From the NCBI GenBank assembly GCA_029891345.1, contig CM056997.1, forward strand, positions 215,241,212 through 215,305,211: a stretch of DNA of 64,000 nt. The letters are read 5' to 3'. Source of the DNA: Dryococelus australis. Lineage: Eukaryota; Arthropoda; Insecta; Phasmatodea; Phasmatidae. The translations under genes were made by a program, and so were the position numbers. Below, in pieces: positions 1 through 11,230 of the stretch. The first letter of the stretch is position 1; every line of letters starts with the position of its first letter. The notes beneath the pieces were generated by a model. It was not told the DNA's origin. It did no database searches and saw only the letters and a list, made by a program, of their open reading frames with translations.

Positions 1-1085
1 TTGTGGGGATACAGACCAGCTGCGAGTATTAAATGTTCAGTACGCGAGTGTGGGTTGGATTATGACTGTTTTACATAGAAGGTTCGATACAGGGCTATGA
101 CTGACTGTAATTACAAGCTTCGGTACATGAGTGTGTAGGTTGCAGTCTGGTTCTGAGTTATGGTCTCATTTCAGTCGGTGCATAAGGGGGTTGTTTGACC
201 AGAGCAGTCAAAATCATTTACATTGAGTGTGTGTGTAGCTCATATTACAAAGCAGGGTGACCCTTCCCTGATCAATCCCTGACCCCTCCCTGATCCCTAC
301 CTGTTATTATTACCTGCTTCGATACATGAGTACAGGGCAGGGATAAAAGTGATTTAAGAAATTTGTGTGTGCGTGTGTGTGATGGGCTTGGTAAACAAGT
401 GCAGGTCGGGATTGACTGTAATTACGAACACCGATGTAGATGTCTCTTCATGGCATTTTAGCAGCGGGGCCCCCTTGCTTCCTCCCTTGACGAACGAACA
501 TCCAATGTTGACTTTTATGTAGACTTATATTACCACTCTCTATGGGAATCGAACATGCAATACATCGAGAATGGTTCAGGGTACATGCATTAGTTCCTTT
601 CAATAGTGTAATGGTAAGTACGTTGACAAGGTGAGGTGGTGGTGGGGGATACAGTAATTGGTTGGTATTTACCATGCATGGAAATGCAGGACTGGTCATT
701 ACATTCTCTGCTTCCAGCGAGTCACGTCGACGGCGGCGCGATGCGCTTGCAACCTACAAGTATTCACTGCTACACCAGTTAAGGTAGGGGATAATTCATT
801 TCGTAATAAGAAGTTTATCATTCTATCATGTGTTGTTGTATGTGCGGGGATTCGGCTGTCTATCAATGACTGCGTATTCATTGCGAGTGACATCTCATTA
901 CATACATACATTAAAGTCTCGGTACATGGCTCACAAAAACAAGGCTGGACCCCTAGTTGGGTGTTACTGCCCAACTGTCTGGAAGTAAGTAGGCGCATTG
1001 AAAGTTTGGGTATGTTTGGTGGTCAGTGGGGCTGCAGGATGATGGTCGCCTAGGACGACTTGTAGTAGTAGCTTGCTAGTAAGGA
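1..1085. other. No recognised gene; low-complexity TG-rich DNA
   Basis: This stretch has loosely repeated phrases such as 'ggttcgatacagggc', 'cttcggtacatgagtgtg' and 'cttcgatacatgagtac', spaced irregularly, plus GTGTGT runs near 222 and 364. They may be decayed tandem repeats. The open frames here (up to 131 codons at 658-1053) show no domain I know. Confidence 0.5.
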
Positions 1086-1089
1086 AAAA

Positions 1090-2030
1090 CGGTGATGCCT
1101 ATGTTACGAATTTGATAACTATATTTTATGTAGTTCAGAACTTACAGCCAACTATGCTTATAAGTCGACATACAGTATACTTGGTCCTGCCACCCCTCTC
1201 ATTGTTGCGATGATAATGTTATGTATTTGACAATAATATCTTATGTAGTTACGAAATTAAAACCAACTATGCTTATAAGTTTACATAGGGCATACTTTGT
1301 CCCATGACCCCTCTCGTATTGGAGGCGATGCCTTCGATACAATTTTGGTAGTTGTATATCATATGGTTCAAAAGGTATACTAAACTATGTTTATATGCAC
1401 ACTTAGTTCAATTTTGACCCTTCAGTAATTTTCCTTGCCTGGAGTGATTCTATGTTCGGTTTTTGGTAGTTGTATCTCAAACGGTTCGGAAATTGCTACC
1501 AACTATGCCTATAACCACACATAGGTTAATTTTGACCATTCGGTCCTTTTCCTTGTCTGGAGTGATACCTATATTAGTATTTTGGTAGTTGTATCTCACA
1601 CAGTTCGTAAGTTACATCCAACTATGCTTATAAGCATGCTTAGGTCAATTTTGACCCCTCGGACCTTTTCCTTGTCTGGAATGTTATGGAATGCCCATGT
1701 TATGATTTTGGTAATTTTCTCATGCGGTTCGGAAGTTATGGTCGACTATGCTTAGAAGCATACATAAGTCAATTTTGACCATTGGATACTTTTCCTTGTC
1801 TGGGGCGATGTCTATGTTATACATTTGGTAGTTGTATCTGAAACGGTTCGGAAATTACAGCCAACCATGCTTATAAGTTAACATAGGTCATATTTTTTCC
1901 TGTGTCCGTTCTTGTCGTCGGGGGTTAAGCATATGTTACGATTTTGGTAGTTGTATGACAAACGGTTCGGAAATTATAGCCAACTATTCTTAATCATAAG
2001 CATAGCTCATACTTGGCCTGAGGCTGGCAG
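1090..2030 (+). repeat. Tandem array, about 8 diverged units of ~118 bp
   Basis: Unit starts fall near 1090, 1209, 1326, 1444, 1562, 1689, 1803 and 1921. Each unit carries, in order, a 'tatgttacgattttggtag' block, a 'caaacggttcggaaatta' block, 'ccaactatgcttataag' and 'cataggtcaattttgacc'. Central units (1444-1800) resemble each other most, and outer units have drifted. The array is noncoding as far as I can see and looks old. Confidence 0.8.
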
Positions 2031-2329
2031 GGTGTCTTGGAATGGAGTCTCTCTCCCTCAACACGGAATGCGTGAGCGGAACATGCACAATTCGGTACGA
2101 AGGAAAAAAACTAATATCGGTTGGGAGCACCCAGAGAACACCGACTGGAATGCGAGAGAGCTGGAAGTGCTGGCAAGGTGGCCCCATCTCCCACATGAGT
2201 CAAGAACATGGTCCAAGACAGCCGCAGCAGAATGCCGAGGGAACCCCCGGCACTGGAATGACAGAGCAGGAGATTCACTTCCAAAATGACCTCAGGGAGT
2301 GTTTGTACAATGATTGCCGAATATTTTGC

Positions 2330-2560
2330 ACACTTCAGCCACATTGTGCAAACCTTAGCCACAATGAGCAAACTTCTCTTTCGACACTTTCACCAGTGAA
2401 AGAAGGGGAATTTCGACAATCGAAAAATGGAAAAAGGGGATTTTTGTAACAGTAAAATGACGTTTTTGAAGGAAAAAAGAAACTTTTTTGAAAGGAAAAG
2501 GGGAAAAAAAGGATATTTCGAGGGGAAAAAGGGAAATTCAAGATGGCGGCCGACTTCCAC
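2330..2560. repeat. Purine-rich degenerate repeat
   Basis: The plus strand is dominated by GGAAAAAGGGGA-like phrases and ends in 'caagatggcggccgac'. A pyrimidine-rich counterpart in the opposite sense lies near 53820-53920 ('aaatttcccg', 'aaacatttcccc'), followed by 'gtggcggccat' at about 54042. This suggests two decayed copies of one dispersed repeat. No coding potential is evident. Confidence 0.35.
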
Positions 2561-2609
2561 AGCCAGGAGCCACCTGCTCTGAAAGCATCTATTTACAACT
2601 ATTACTGAT

Positions 2610-3532
2610 GGCTATTCAAAAAAGAAGCAGTACACAATGGAATATTTTAGTGTGGCTTCAGCTATAAGGCCAATTCCTCAGGGAGTGCATCTACCCATAC
2701 TCACATCTCCAGTAAACTGGGCAGACTTACATTCATCTTTATCTGAGGAAGACGATCAGTCACATACAACTGATAGTGGCGCAGACCTCACATATATTTA
2801 AAAAAAAAATGCATGTGAGCATCAACTTATACAACAAAATGACCCAATGAGCTTGAACGGGATCGTGGTCTATCAATGCAACAGCCTGAGCTTTTAAGTT
2901 CAAGACTTCAACAGCGGAATCTCCTTGTCAAGGTTGAAAAATAACAATTATTAGAAGGAGGAAAATGGTATTTCTAGATATTTCAGTATATAGGATTGTT
3001 TGTGTTTCTTCACATATATTTCGTGGATTATTGCACGAAATTGGAATAACACACAACCCTACGAAGTGGCGTCTGTCTATAGTCTTCAAAATTTAGCCTC
3101 AATGCTGTACTTCTGCATAATGCAAACCAGAAGCCTTCTGTTCCAGTAGCACATTCTGTGGGAATGAAAGAAACGTATGAAAGTATGGAAAAAATACTAT
3201 TAGCCATAGAATATGACAAGTCAAAATGGAAAATATGCGGTGATTTGAAAATTGTCGCCTTGCTGCCTGGGCGTCAAGGTGGCTTCACAAAATTTTTCTG
3301 CTTTCTGTATTTATGGGCTATTAGAGCCACGCAGAAACATTACAGAACAACCTTCTGGCCCAAGAGAGACACTTTTATTCTTGGAATGAAAAAGTCAAGA
3401 AGTCTAAGACGATTCTTCCATACATGGATGAAAATCATAGACAAATGTGTGAATATATCAAAAATTAAGGTTCTAACGAGCACACAAAAGCTCATGCATA
3501 TAGAAGATACAACATTGAAACAATATTATTGA
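2610..3532 (+). pseudogene. Decayed copy of a multicopy arthropod protein (transposon-associated, function unknown)
   Basis: Conceptual translation shows two stretches typical of an uncharacterised protein present in many copies in arthropod genomes. The upstream part (about 2640-2920) contains a phrase like YFSVASAIRPIPQGV, a serine/acid-rich linker, then a stretch resembling the family's 'LNDLVRDL' block. The downstream part (frame 3158-3532) contains WKICGDLKIVALLPG, then FTKFFCFLYLW and WPKRDTF, matching the family's usual order of an ICGDLK block, a CFLC-W block and a W-P-KR block. The expected second cysteine of the C-x-L-C pair is replaced by tyrosine (CFLY). The upstream and downstream parts are in different frames with stops between them (for example near 2800), so the copy is broken. 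High copy number in this family suggests a mobile-element origin, but the enzyme class is unknown to me. Family recognition is from memory; confidence is moderate. Confidence 0.5.
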
Positions 3533-4549
3533 ATGTTGAATGTGTGTCGTGTATGACTTTATGTAATTGGATGCAATTTGTCAATTTTCTTGAGAAACGT
3601 ATGTGTTTGCACCTGTTTTACTTACAGACATTAAGTAATTTCTTTTCAGAATAGGTTTTTATATTTTATGCTATTTTATTTCAATATAGATTTTATAATA
3701 TCAAAACCGATACTTCTTTCATTTAAAGTTGTTATTTATTATAAGGGCCGAAGTCTCGACTTAAAAAATAGGCCCTACTTGAAATCCCAATTAATGGAAT
3801 AAATAAAAAATGATTTGAATACGCCCCCTAAGAATGGAACTAATGTTTAAGATTTATAAAAATATTTAACGCTTTGTTTCTGTACCCTGTAAAATACGTC
3901 CTTTTAGCAAATAGCAATTCCTATGTCTCAAACATTGTTATTAACAGTGCGTGCAGTAAAACTGCATAATAACCACAACTGGTGTTAAGTCAGTGTAATC
4001 ATGCGTTGGTATTACTGCACTTTAGATTGTCTCTCGTCGTGAACTAATTTGGGCGGTGTGTACCTGAGTTAAGTGCTGGCGGTCATAACAAGGGGGGAAG
4101 GTAAGTAGTGTGGCGGCTATCTCACTATTACCGGGCCGTTCTGTTGTCGCTCAGCCTTTGACCTGGCCGTGACGGGCTGGAGACACCCGAGCGTGATGCA
4201 ACTAGCTTGCACAAGGTCCGTCGAGCTCATACGCGGATGCATGCTTCGCAAACTAATTAATTTACACTCACTCAGAAGTTTGCCCTTACAGAGTTTCATT
4301 TATATTGTAGATGTGCTTTAATAAAAGGTTGCGTCGTGATTATCGTTAGTGCGAACATAAAGTAGTGTATTTGTACTAAATGTTATTACAATTTGTTAAA
4401 TTTGATAAAAGTAGGGGGGGGGGGGGCATACATGCAGAGACGCATTCGGAAGATTTCATAAGGTTATCTTCACAACGGAAAGTAACCTAAAAATTAAGTT
4501 ATCTGAAAAATGGTTTATTTAAATTACTGACTTTGATTGCGTTAAGAAT
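3533..4549. other. No gene recognised; AT-rich, G13 run
   Basis: Mostly AT-rich, with a run of 13 G at 4414-4426 and a GC-richer patch at 4120-4310. I see no domain and no clear repeat. Confidence 0.4.
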
Positions 4550-5561
4550 TATACCGGGTGAGTCCCCTCGCCTGTTTTTCCGTATCTATGCAACCCGCAA
4601 TGAGCAGTACCCATCTAACATAGCATCAGTAATCGTAGCAGAACACCACGTGCGAGCTGATTCGTTGTCGTCAGTACATTAAGGCGTGAACGGACGGCGT
4701 TGTCGAGAAGCAGTCACTACTCAAAGAATGCCCTTCCGTTTATTGTGTTGCAGCAGAGTACTGCGATGTGTACCGAATACGTTGGTATGTGAGGATTGTG
4801 CCCTTAGTAACACATCTGCCTCGCTATAGTTGATTCACGGTATCCTCGAACATTTCTGAAGCCCTGCTAAAGTTCTACTTCCAGGATATTCCTCCGCCCC
4901 GTGCAAACTAAGCTTTAACTAAGTCTGGAAGATTATACCAGAGGGACAATGCAGCGGATTCGTGTGCACTCTTGTTGTAACAGTATTTTGTATAAGAACT
5001 ATTTCTTACTAGGCACTACCTTCAAACATGTTTTCTCGCTGTTTTTATTTAAATTATTTATAAATGAAGTGTTATAATTTACAGATAAAATATGAATAAG
5101 ATTTCAATTTAACAGAAAAAAAAGTAGCTTCAATGAAGACAAGTATAAAACGCTGGCGATAAAGGGCATATGTTGGAAACAATCAAGCACGTCATATAGG
5201 GGTTGATTTTTCAAAGGTTTGATTCAAACAGGCCGAAGAAACCGTGAATGGACTATACGAGCCAGTGTGTTTCTCCATGTGACATAAGAATACATTCACT
5301 GCTTACTGTATTGACGGGAAAGAATCAACGTGCACGTGATGTTTTGTTATTTTCGTGCCGCTGATTGGCGCAGGCTGACAACGGCGTCCAATGTTCAGCT
5401 AACTAACAGACGAGGAGCCGTAACGAGTACTTACACGGCACTGGACTCCTCTACACTAGAGACAATTATTTTACAGCGAAGGAGATGCTATGTTAAATGT
5501 GTAGTAATATTTGTGGGTTGCATAGATACGGAAAAACAGGCGTGGCCACTCACCCGGTATA
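4550..5561. mobile_element. ~1.0-kb element with long terminal inverted repeats (non-autonomous DNA transposon candidate)
   Basis: The left end reads TATACCGGGTGAG then 'cctgtttttccgtatctatg' and 'caacccgcaa'. The right end carries the reverse complement ('tttgtgggttgcatagatac', 'ggaaaaacaggcg', then CTCACCCGGTATA). Over the outer ~52 bp only about five positions differ. Weaker inverted similarity continues inward: 'taacatagcatc' near 4618 pairs with 'gatgctatgtta' near 5484, and 'ggacggcgttgtc' near 4692 pairs with 'gacaacggcgtcc' near 5377. The ends may therefore exceed 150 bp. A TA or TATA target is suggested because both extremities end in TATA. There is no transposase; a 152-codon frame overlapping the right half (5330-5788) extends past the element and looks accidental. 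Superfamily is undetermined. Confidence 0.75.
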
Positions 5562-7096
5562 GAGTAGTTAATAGCTACCGGTATAGACAACAGACAAACC
5601 GACAGAGATCTGAAAATTTTTCGCGTTCAGTGGCTTGTAGGCCGACATACAAAATTTTCTGTTATTGTTTCGCCTGTCATGTTCTCAGTAGATGCCACCT
5701 TAGTGTAGATATAATATTTCTGATTGTTAGAATGTTTGGGATTGTCATTTTCCAAAATGTCCGTATGTTGATTTGTAGTATGAAGTAAGTCTCTTTGCGA
5801 TGACGACAGTACCACATGTAGGTCTAGAATGCCACAAAAAGAATGAGTAAATTTTCTCGCAGTGTGCCAATTCTCAAAACACAATATCAAGAACACAATT
5901 TGAATTAAGTAAATTATTTTGATGAGTTCAGATTTATTAACAGTTTATTATTTGAATTCTAGTAACTATCATATACAGCAACAGTTGATACAGTTTATAG
6001 ACTTCTGTGTAAAAATTGCGAATATTCAAATATGCCAAAACAGCTGTATCATATTTTACAAAATAATAGTATCTACAATTGTATGATATTGAAATTAGTA
6101 TGCCGTAAATAAAAAAGAAAGAATTCTTCAAACAAAATGTTGTAATAAAAGCATTTAAGAAAGTGAAATTTAATGAATATTTCAAAACATTATTTTAATT
6201 TTTATAGAATAGGATTTTGGACAGTAAAATTATATACATTTTCAAAAAAACCTTTTTAAAAAAAGGATTAATTTTGTGGTGCTTATATATAATTTTTATT
6301 ATAAGGAAAACATTGTAAACATTTATCGAAAACGAAAACTATACTTCGCGTTAAGTGTTTCATATGTCGGTTTTGTTAATTCAAATACACAGTCGATAAA
6401 ACAAACGCCAGAGTAAAAATATAACAAGTAGTTTTTTATATTTCGGAAAATCATCGCACAGAGAGTCCTTTCCATGGCCGGTAATTTGCACAGTTGTCGA
6501 TGGAGAAATTGCATGCGACTGTACTTTTTGATAATGGCCCTAACAATGCAATTACTTACTCTTCAACCGGGACTTGGCTGCGAACCATCACCAATCAGCC
6601 CATCTCCCAACATGATCGTTTCGTGACGCCTTTGTTATCATGACCAGAGAACAACTCATAGTGACTTGACATTTTCCCCGCTTGTTTCGTGGAGAGTAAA
6701 CTAAAATTTACACCAAATGATCATTTTTCACGAAAAGACTGAATTAAAATACCAATGTCATTCGTATGCGAAGTAAACAATTTTTAAATTTTTACAAAAA
6801 ACTTACAAGGAGAATAGTGGCCAATATTAAGTAATTCAGAACCAATTTTACAATATATTTATATGGAACATGCAAACAACTTTAGAGTACATTTTTCCAA
6901 TTAACACAAATTGATTTAATTAGTTTTGCATGTTTCATTTAAAAGTAAATATTATTTCACTTGTAGAGTTACGAAAAGGTTATGTCATTAGTTTCGGAAG
7001 TATTTTTCTAATGCATACAAATATCGTTAAAGTTTTCCTACGTAAATTATATGTGGATGAACTGTGGTGACTTCTCTGCCTACTGAGAATTGAAGA
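5562..7096. other. AT-rich DNA without recognised gene
   Basis: Very AT-rich between 5890 and 6330 and again after 6700. A short dispersed-repeat copy sits at about 6611-6670 (separate entry). No domain seen. Confidence 0.45.
6611..6670 (+). repeat. Short dispersed repeat, copy 1 (partner near 58384)
   Basis: The pattern catgatc, tgacgcctttgt, then agag/ggag, 'aacaactcat' and 'gtgacttgac' is repeated in the same order at 58384-58446 (catgatc, tgacgcctttgt, ggag, aacacatga, ttgac). Identity is patchy, so both are probably old copies of one dispersed element. Confidence 0.5.
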
Positions 7097-7619
7097 ACTA
7101 CTTTATTGATAGTCCGCTTGTAACAAGGTGGATAAACAAGCGACTTTGTTGATAGTCCGCTTGTAATAAGGTGGATAAACAAGCGACTTTGTTGATAGTC
7201 CGCTTGTAATAAGGTGGATAAACAAGCGACTTTGTTGATAGTCTGCTTGTAGTAAGGTGGATAAACAAGCGACTTTGTTGATAGTCCGCTTGTAGTAAGG
7301 TGGATAAACAAGCGACTTTGTTGATAGTCCGCTTGTAGTAAGGTGGATAAACAAGCGACTTTGTTGATAGTCCGCTTGTAATAAGGTGGATAAACAAGCG
7401 ACTTTGTTGATAGTCCGCTTGTAGTAAGGTGGATAAACAAGCGACTTTGTTAATAGTCCGCTTGTAACAAGGTGGATAAACAAGCGACTTTGTTGATAGT
7501 CCGCTTGTAATAAGGTGGATAAACAAGCGACTTTGTTGATAGTCCGCTTGTAACAAGGTGGATAAACAAGCGACTTTGTTGATAATCCGCTTGTAATAAG
7601 GTGGATAAACAAGCGACTT
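7097..7619 (+). repeat. 43-bp minisatellite, 12 units, each with an internal palindrome
   Basis: The unit consists of 'ttgttgatagtccgcttgta', a variable trinucleotide region, then 'aggtggataaacaagcgact', repeated every 43 bp. Each unit contains CGCTTGT and ACAAGCG separated by 14 bases, so each can form a 7-bp stem. One position varies as aac, aat or agt; from left to right the units read aac, aat, aat, agt, agt, agt, aat, agt, aac, aat, aac, aat. Because 43 is not a multiple of 3 and the unit lacks stops on the minus strand, all three minus frames stay open. That explains overlapping frames of 137, 169 and 230 codons here, which are repeat artefacts and not genes. Confidence 0.95.
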
Positions 7620-9060
7620 ACTTCTCGGTGTATATTTTACTAAGCGCTGCAAGTTCATCGTACAGATGTGATAACCTTCGATGGGAGATAAGACATCGAA
7701 TAGCAGAACAGTAATATATTTACCTCTCCAAATGGAGAGTTTATATAACACTTGCTTGACGGCTTGGATCCAAGAGTAGAAACTCAACATTATAAAGAGG
7801 CTGTATAAGGCGAGATCAAGTGAACAGTAAACTTTATCACTGACAATCTTAGCCTACGAATAGTATAGAACTAGGGTCGCCTGACTCTAGTAGACAAGGG
7901 AGTAGGTTAACAGCACCGCCTACCGGCTGGCAGCCGCGAAATTGAAATAGGAAATCCCATCTCAAGGAAATCTCGCCCCAGTGCGTTAGTTTAATGATCA
8001 GCGTGTGAAAAAATAATTTGTATTCTTCACGAATTTTTTAGGAGAAAATCGCTACGAGTGAAAATTTTAATACAGATAGATATAATGTACATTTTTTGTA
8101 AAACACAACTGTTAAAAATGTCTTGCAAACATGCTATACATGGTATGAAAACATCTCTGCTGTAGGAAACTGTGCACGGGAATATGAAATAATACGTAGG
8201 CCTACTTGACAAGGCGATCCCAAAATTATGCTTTTTATATTTCCCATTGGAATTTATTTTCAGTATATGACTAAATACAGCTAAATTAGCCAATTAAAGT
8301 TGCGGATAGCACAATACTTCACATCCATCACTGCTATTGTCGGGAATTTTAACTTTTCATCCATACTGAACCAATCCTCTAGAAATCAATAGCTGTCTTT
8401 TATTCATATGGTTTTTAATTTATCTTGTAAATCTTTCAGCGAGCACCGACTATTTACATTCTCTATTTCACAAGTTATCACGACAATTGCACACGCAATT
8501 TATCATGTCATTTGCACAGTCACGCAAATATCTGCAAAACTCGAAAGCACAATCACTGAAAAACAACCGGGGAGTGAACGTGACAGAGACAGCGGGTTAT
8601 GTGCGAGCGAGATTGAGCGGATTAAATACGGATAAAGATTATTTGTCAAAATATTTTACAACAGTAACTTTTTTTTTACGTTTGTTATTGAGTAGCTTTT
8701 ATTATACGCGTCGTACTTCGCGCCATGTGAATCACGGACCACCAATTTCACGGATATATACTAGATTTCATCGTCACGTGTATTTGTGTTGGACATTGAT
8801 TTCCTTCCTGACTCTGCAACGAACAATTCGGCACCAAATCTCGATTTTCGTGGTTCATCTGCGGACATTTTAATTGGTGCAAATTTGAAGCCATACAGTT
8901 TCAGAACAATGAAGTAAATCAAGATTACCAGTAAGTTAGGTAGTTTTCCAACAAAATAATTGCTGTACCCAACGAACATCATTGTAATAACCGAGATGAA
9001 AGTAGTCACTTACTGAGAGAGAACGAGATACCTACCCGTACTTGGACATCTTTAAATATT
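7620..9060. other. No recognised gene
   Basis: AT-rich DNA. A slightly GC-richer patch at 7890-7990 contains 'ctaccggctggcagccgcg'. Overlapping frames at 8408-8873 lack recognisable motifs. Confidence 0.4.
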
Positions 9061-9063
9061 TCC

Positions 9064-9200
9064 TGCCGGACTATGCAGATAGTCGGCGGGTTTTCCCCGT
9101 TTTTGCATTTCGGTGCTGCTCCATACCCACATATTTCCACCCTCACCGGCTCTCAAGACCTCGATGTTAAGAGCCGCCCAACTCCCTCTATTCCACTACG
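9064..9200 (+). mobile_element. SINE fragment, 3' part of the tRNA-derived family
   Basis: This begins with a 'gccggactatgcagatagtc' version of the SINE body, continues with 'ggcgggttttcc', and ends with the family tail 'ctctcaagacctcgatgtta' and 'agagccgcccaactc'. The tRNA-like head with promoter boxes is absent, so this is a 5'-truncated insertion. Confidence 0.8.
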
Positions 9201-9499
9201 CGGATATCTTTTTACGGAAATATAGAGTAAATAAACGGGAGAGCGGTACATAATTTCGAAAAACAGGACTTAGCTCCGTGCGTACGATATACGAAATGTT
9301 TCCGTCTCGTCTTTCGGGAACTATGCCAAGGCTTTACGAAGAGTTCGTCGCCGCTGTAACCTGAATATAGGATCGTTTCTGGGGCAGGTAGGATATACAC
9401 GACACTTAAACATATTCCTTCAAAATATCAAATAGTAACTACAAGCCACCTGTTAGAGTTAGCAACATTTCAAAACTCAAACATGATCAGAGAAATGAA

Positions 9500-9832
9500 A
9501 AATGTACGTGCGTCACTTGCTGAAAATACTCGTTGACTCCAGTCCCGACTGAAATATGTACGTGTGTCACTTGCTGAAAATACTCGTTGACTCCAGTCCC
9601 GACTGAAATATGTACGTGTGTCACTTGCTGAAAATACTCGTTGACTCCAGTCCCGACTGAAATATGTACGTGTGTCACTTGCTGAAAATACTCGTTGACT
9701 CCAGTCCCGACTGAAATATGTACGTGGGTCACTTGCTGAAAATACTCGTTGACTCCAGTCCCGACTGAAATATGTACGTGTGTCACTTGCTGAAAATACT
9801 CGTTGACTCCAGTCCCGACTGAAATATGCGTT
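9500..9832 (+). repeat. 54-bp minisatellite, about 6 units
   Basis: Units recur exactly every 54 bp and consist of 'tgtacgtgtgtcacttgctg', 'aaaatactcgttgactccag' and 'tcccgactgaaata'. Units are nearly identical; unit 1 has gtgcgtc and unit 5 gtgggtc in place of gtgtgtc. Since 54 is a multiple of 3, two minus-strand frames (133 and 162 codons) run through it with an 18-residue periodicity. They have no signal peptide or other coding support. The high identity suggests recent expansion. Confidence 0.95.
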
Positions 9833-9835
9833 ATG

Positions 9836-10879
9836 GGAATGGCGAGAGTCACATTTGAAGCCATTAAACACTTTTTTTTTTCAATCCAAAAATGTGTTAG
9901 TTGGCAGTACATTACTTTAGTACCTGTCAATATACGTTTTATTGTGCACCACGATCTGTTTCTTACTAGCAACAAAATTTCATCTTAGAAGGCAATTATA
10001 AAGAAATCGTTTTTATAACCACTAAACATTTTCTTTCCTTTTAGTTAACTTTCGCCGTCTCTATACTTGTGGTGGATGGCGTACTCATTGCTCGTGGTCG
10101 TCCCCTACTTCATTCTCCTTGCACTCCATCTCCTCCTTTTCCACCTCACTTACACACGCGTCTTACTTTGTAAGTGGCGGCAGTGTTTCATTGGAGACCT
10201 TGTGCGGCCAAGTGACGCCACTGTGCCGTCCTGCGCGGCCTCCTCCGCTTCAGTTCGCTTGCTCCTGCTACACTTCTGCAACAATTATACTATTCTCATT
10301 TCAATCGACGTTGTTTCAAAGCGATGCAGCGATGATGCTATGGTGTCGCGTCTGGTAGGTTGTAAACAAATGGTACTATTTAAAGTTTATACTGATGTTA
10401 TTTTGAATTTGTGTAAATGCAACCTGTACCTATTTATTTGAGTAATGTATTTTCGAAACAGCAACGTTGTATGAGAATATTATTAAATGCTGTCAATTAT
10501 GATTTAGTGTCATAATACTTAGCTGTGCCATGTCACACGCCATATCTAAGTTACTATCTAGAGATCACAGGGACTAGAAGTGTTCGCAGATTGAGGCCTG
10601 TAGTCTAGTAGAATATACTTCAGTATCAGCTGCATAAGATATGCGAGTCTTTTTCATAGACTACTGCTGCACATGAAACAATCATAATTTTTTCCTGTGT
10701 TGAACATGATTCTGTCCTAATATGTTGTGTTTTTTTTTTTATCCTGGAGCTCCCTACGACGTGCTGAGAAAACTGCGATTTATTTTCCACAACACAGAGA
10801 AATTTTTAGAAATCTACCTTCGTCAAATAAATCCGGAATAATTTTTGGTTCCTAATTACGGTGCACCGAGAAAAATTAT
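9836..10879. other. No recognised gene
   Basis: A 124-codon plus frame at 10067-10441 begins with a hydrophobic run (LLVVVPYFILLALHLLLFHL), but it matches no family I know and a second open frame overlaps it. I treat it as chance. The remainder is AT-rich. Confidence 0.35.
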
Positions 10880-10912
10880 GGTTGCAGGAACCATATCTTG
10901 GTACCCGCAACC
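10880..10912. repeat. Perfectly placed stem-loop (14-bp stem, 5-nt loop)
   Basis: 'ggttgcaggaacca' is followed by the loop 'tatct' and then 'tggtacccgcaacc'; 12 of 14 stem positions pair. It begins a cluster of smaller palindromes extending to about 11230, including 'ttctgtacctggtgcagaa' near 11045, 'gttccttgaac' near 11070, and 'tgttc...gaaca' near 11103. It may be a foldback or satellite remnant. It is not a bacterial-type terminator; the setting is eukaryotic. Confidence 0.6.
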
Positions 10913-11230
10913 TATAGAGACCGCGATCTCTGTATGCACCATATAAACATTGTCAACGTAGATAGTTACTGCAACAAAACTCTTCGTTGTTTTCTTATCT
11001 ATGATGATATATGGATCTATGAATATAGTTCGTGTAGCAGAGCATTCTGTACCTGGTGCAGAACAGATAGTTCCTTGAACAGAGAAACTTCAGTGTCTGG
11101 ATTGTTCCCACAACGAACAGAACTGTAGCAAGCTGACAGAACACCTTATTGTTGGTACAGAAGTGTGGTTGCCTTGAAGCACGTTTATAGAACTGCCCTA
11201 TTGTCAATGTCAGTTCTGTGATGACTTTCT

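Noticed and set aside
7097-7619. Regular repeats considered as a CRISPR array
   Set aside because: There are no unique spacers: units abut directly and differ only at a few sites.
7098-7790. 230-codon minus-strand frame with repeated Pro/Tyr-rich units
   Set aside because: It is only the 43-bp minisatellite read in one of three simultaneously open frames; the reading carries no domain or independent coding signal.
9487-9975. 162-codon minus frame with 18-residue repeats
   Set aside because: An equally open second minus frame exists over the same 54-bp array, and there is no domain outside the array.
10067-10441. 124-codon frame with a hydrophobic start, possible membrane protein
   Set aside because: Only the first 30 residues are hydrophobic, there are no family motifs, and another open frame overlaps it.
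10880-10912. Stem-loop read as a transcription terminator
   Set aside because: Rho-independent terminators are bacterial; the window is plainly eukaryotic and no T-run follows.
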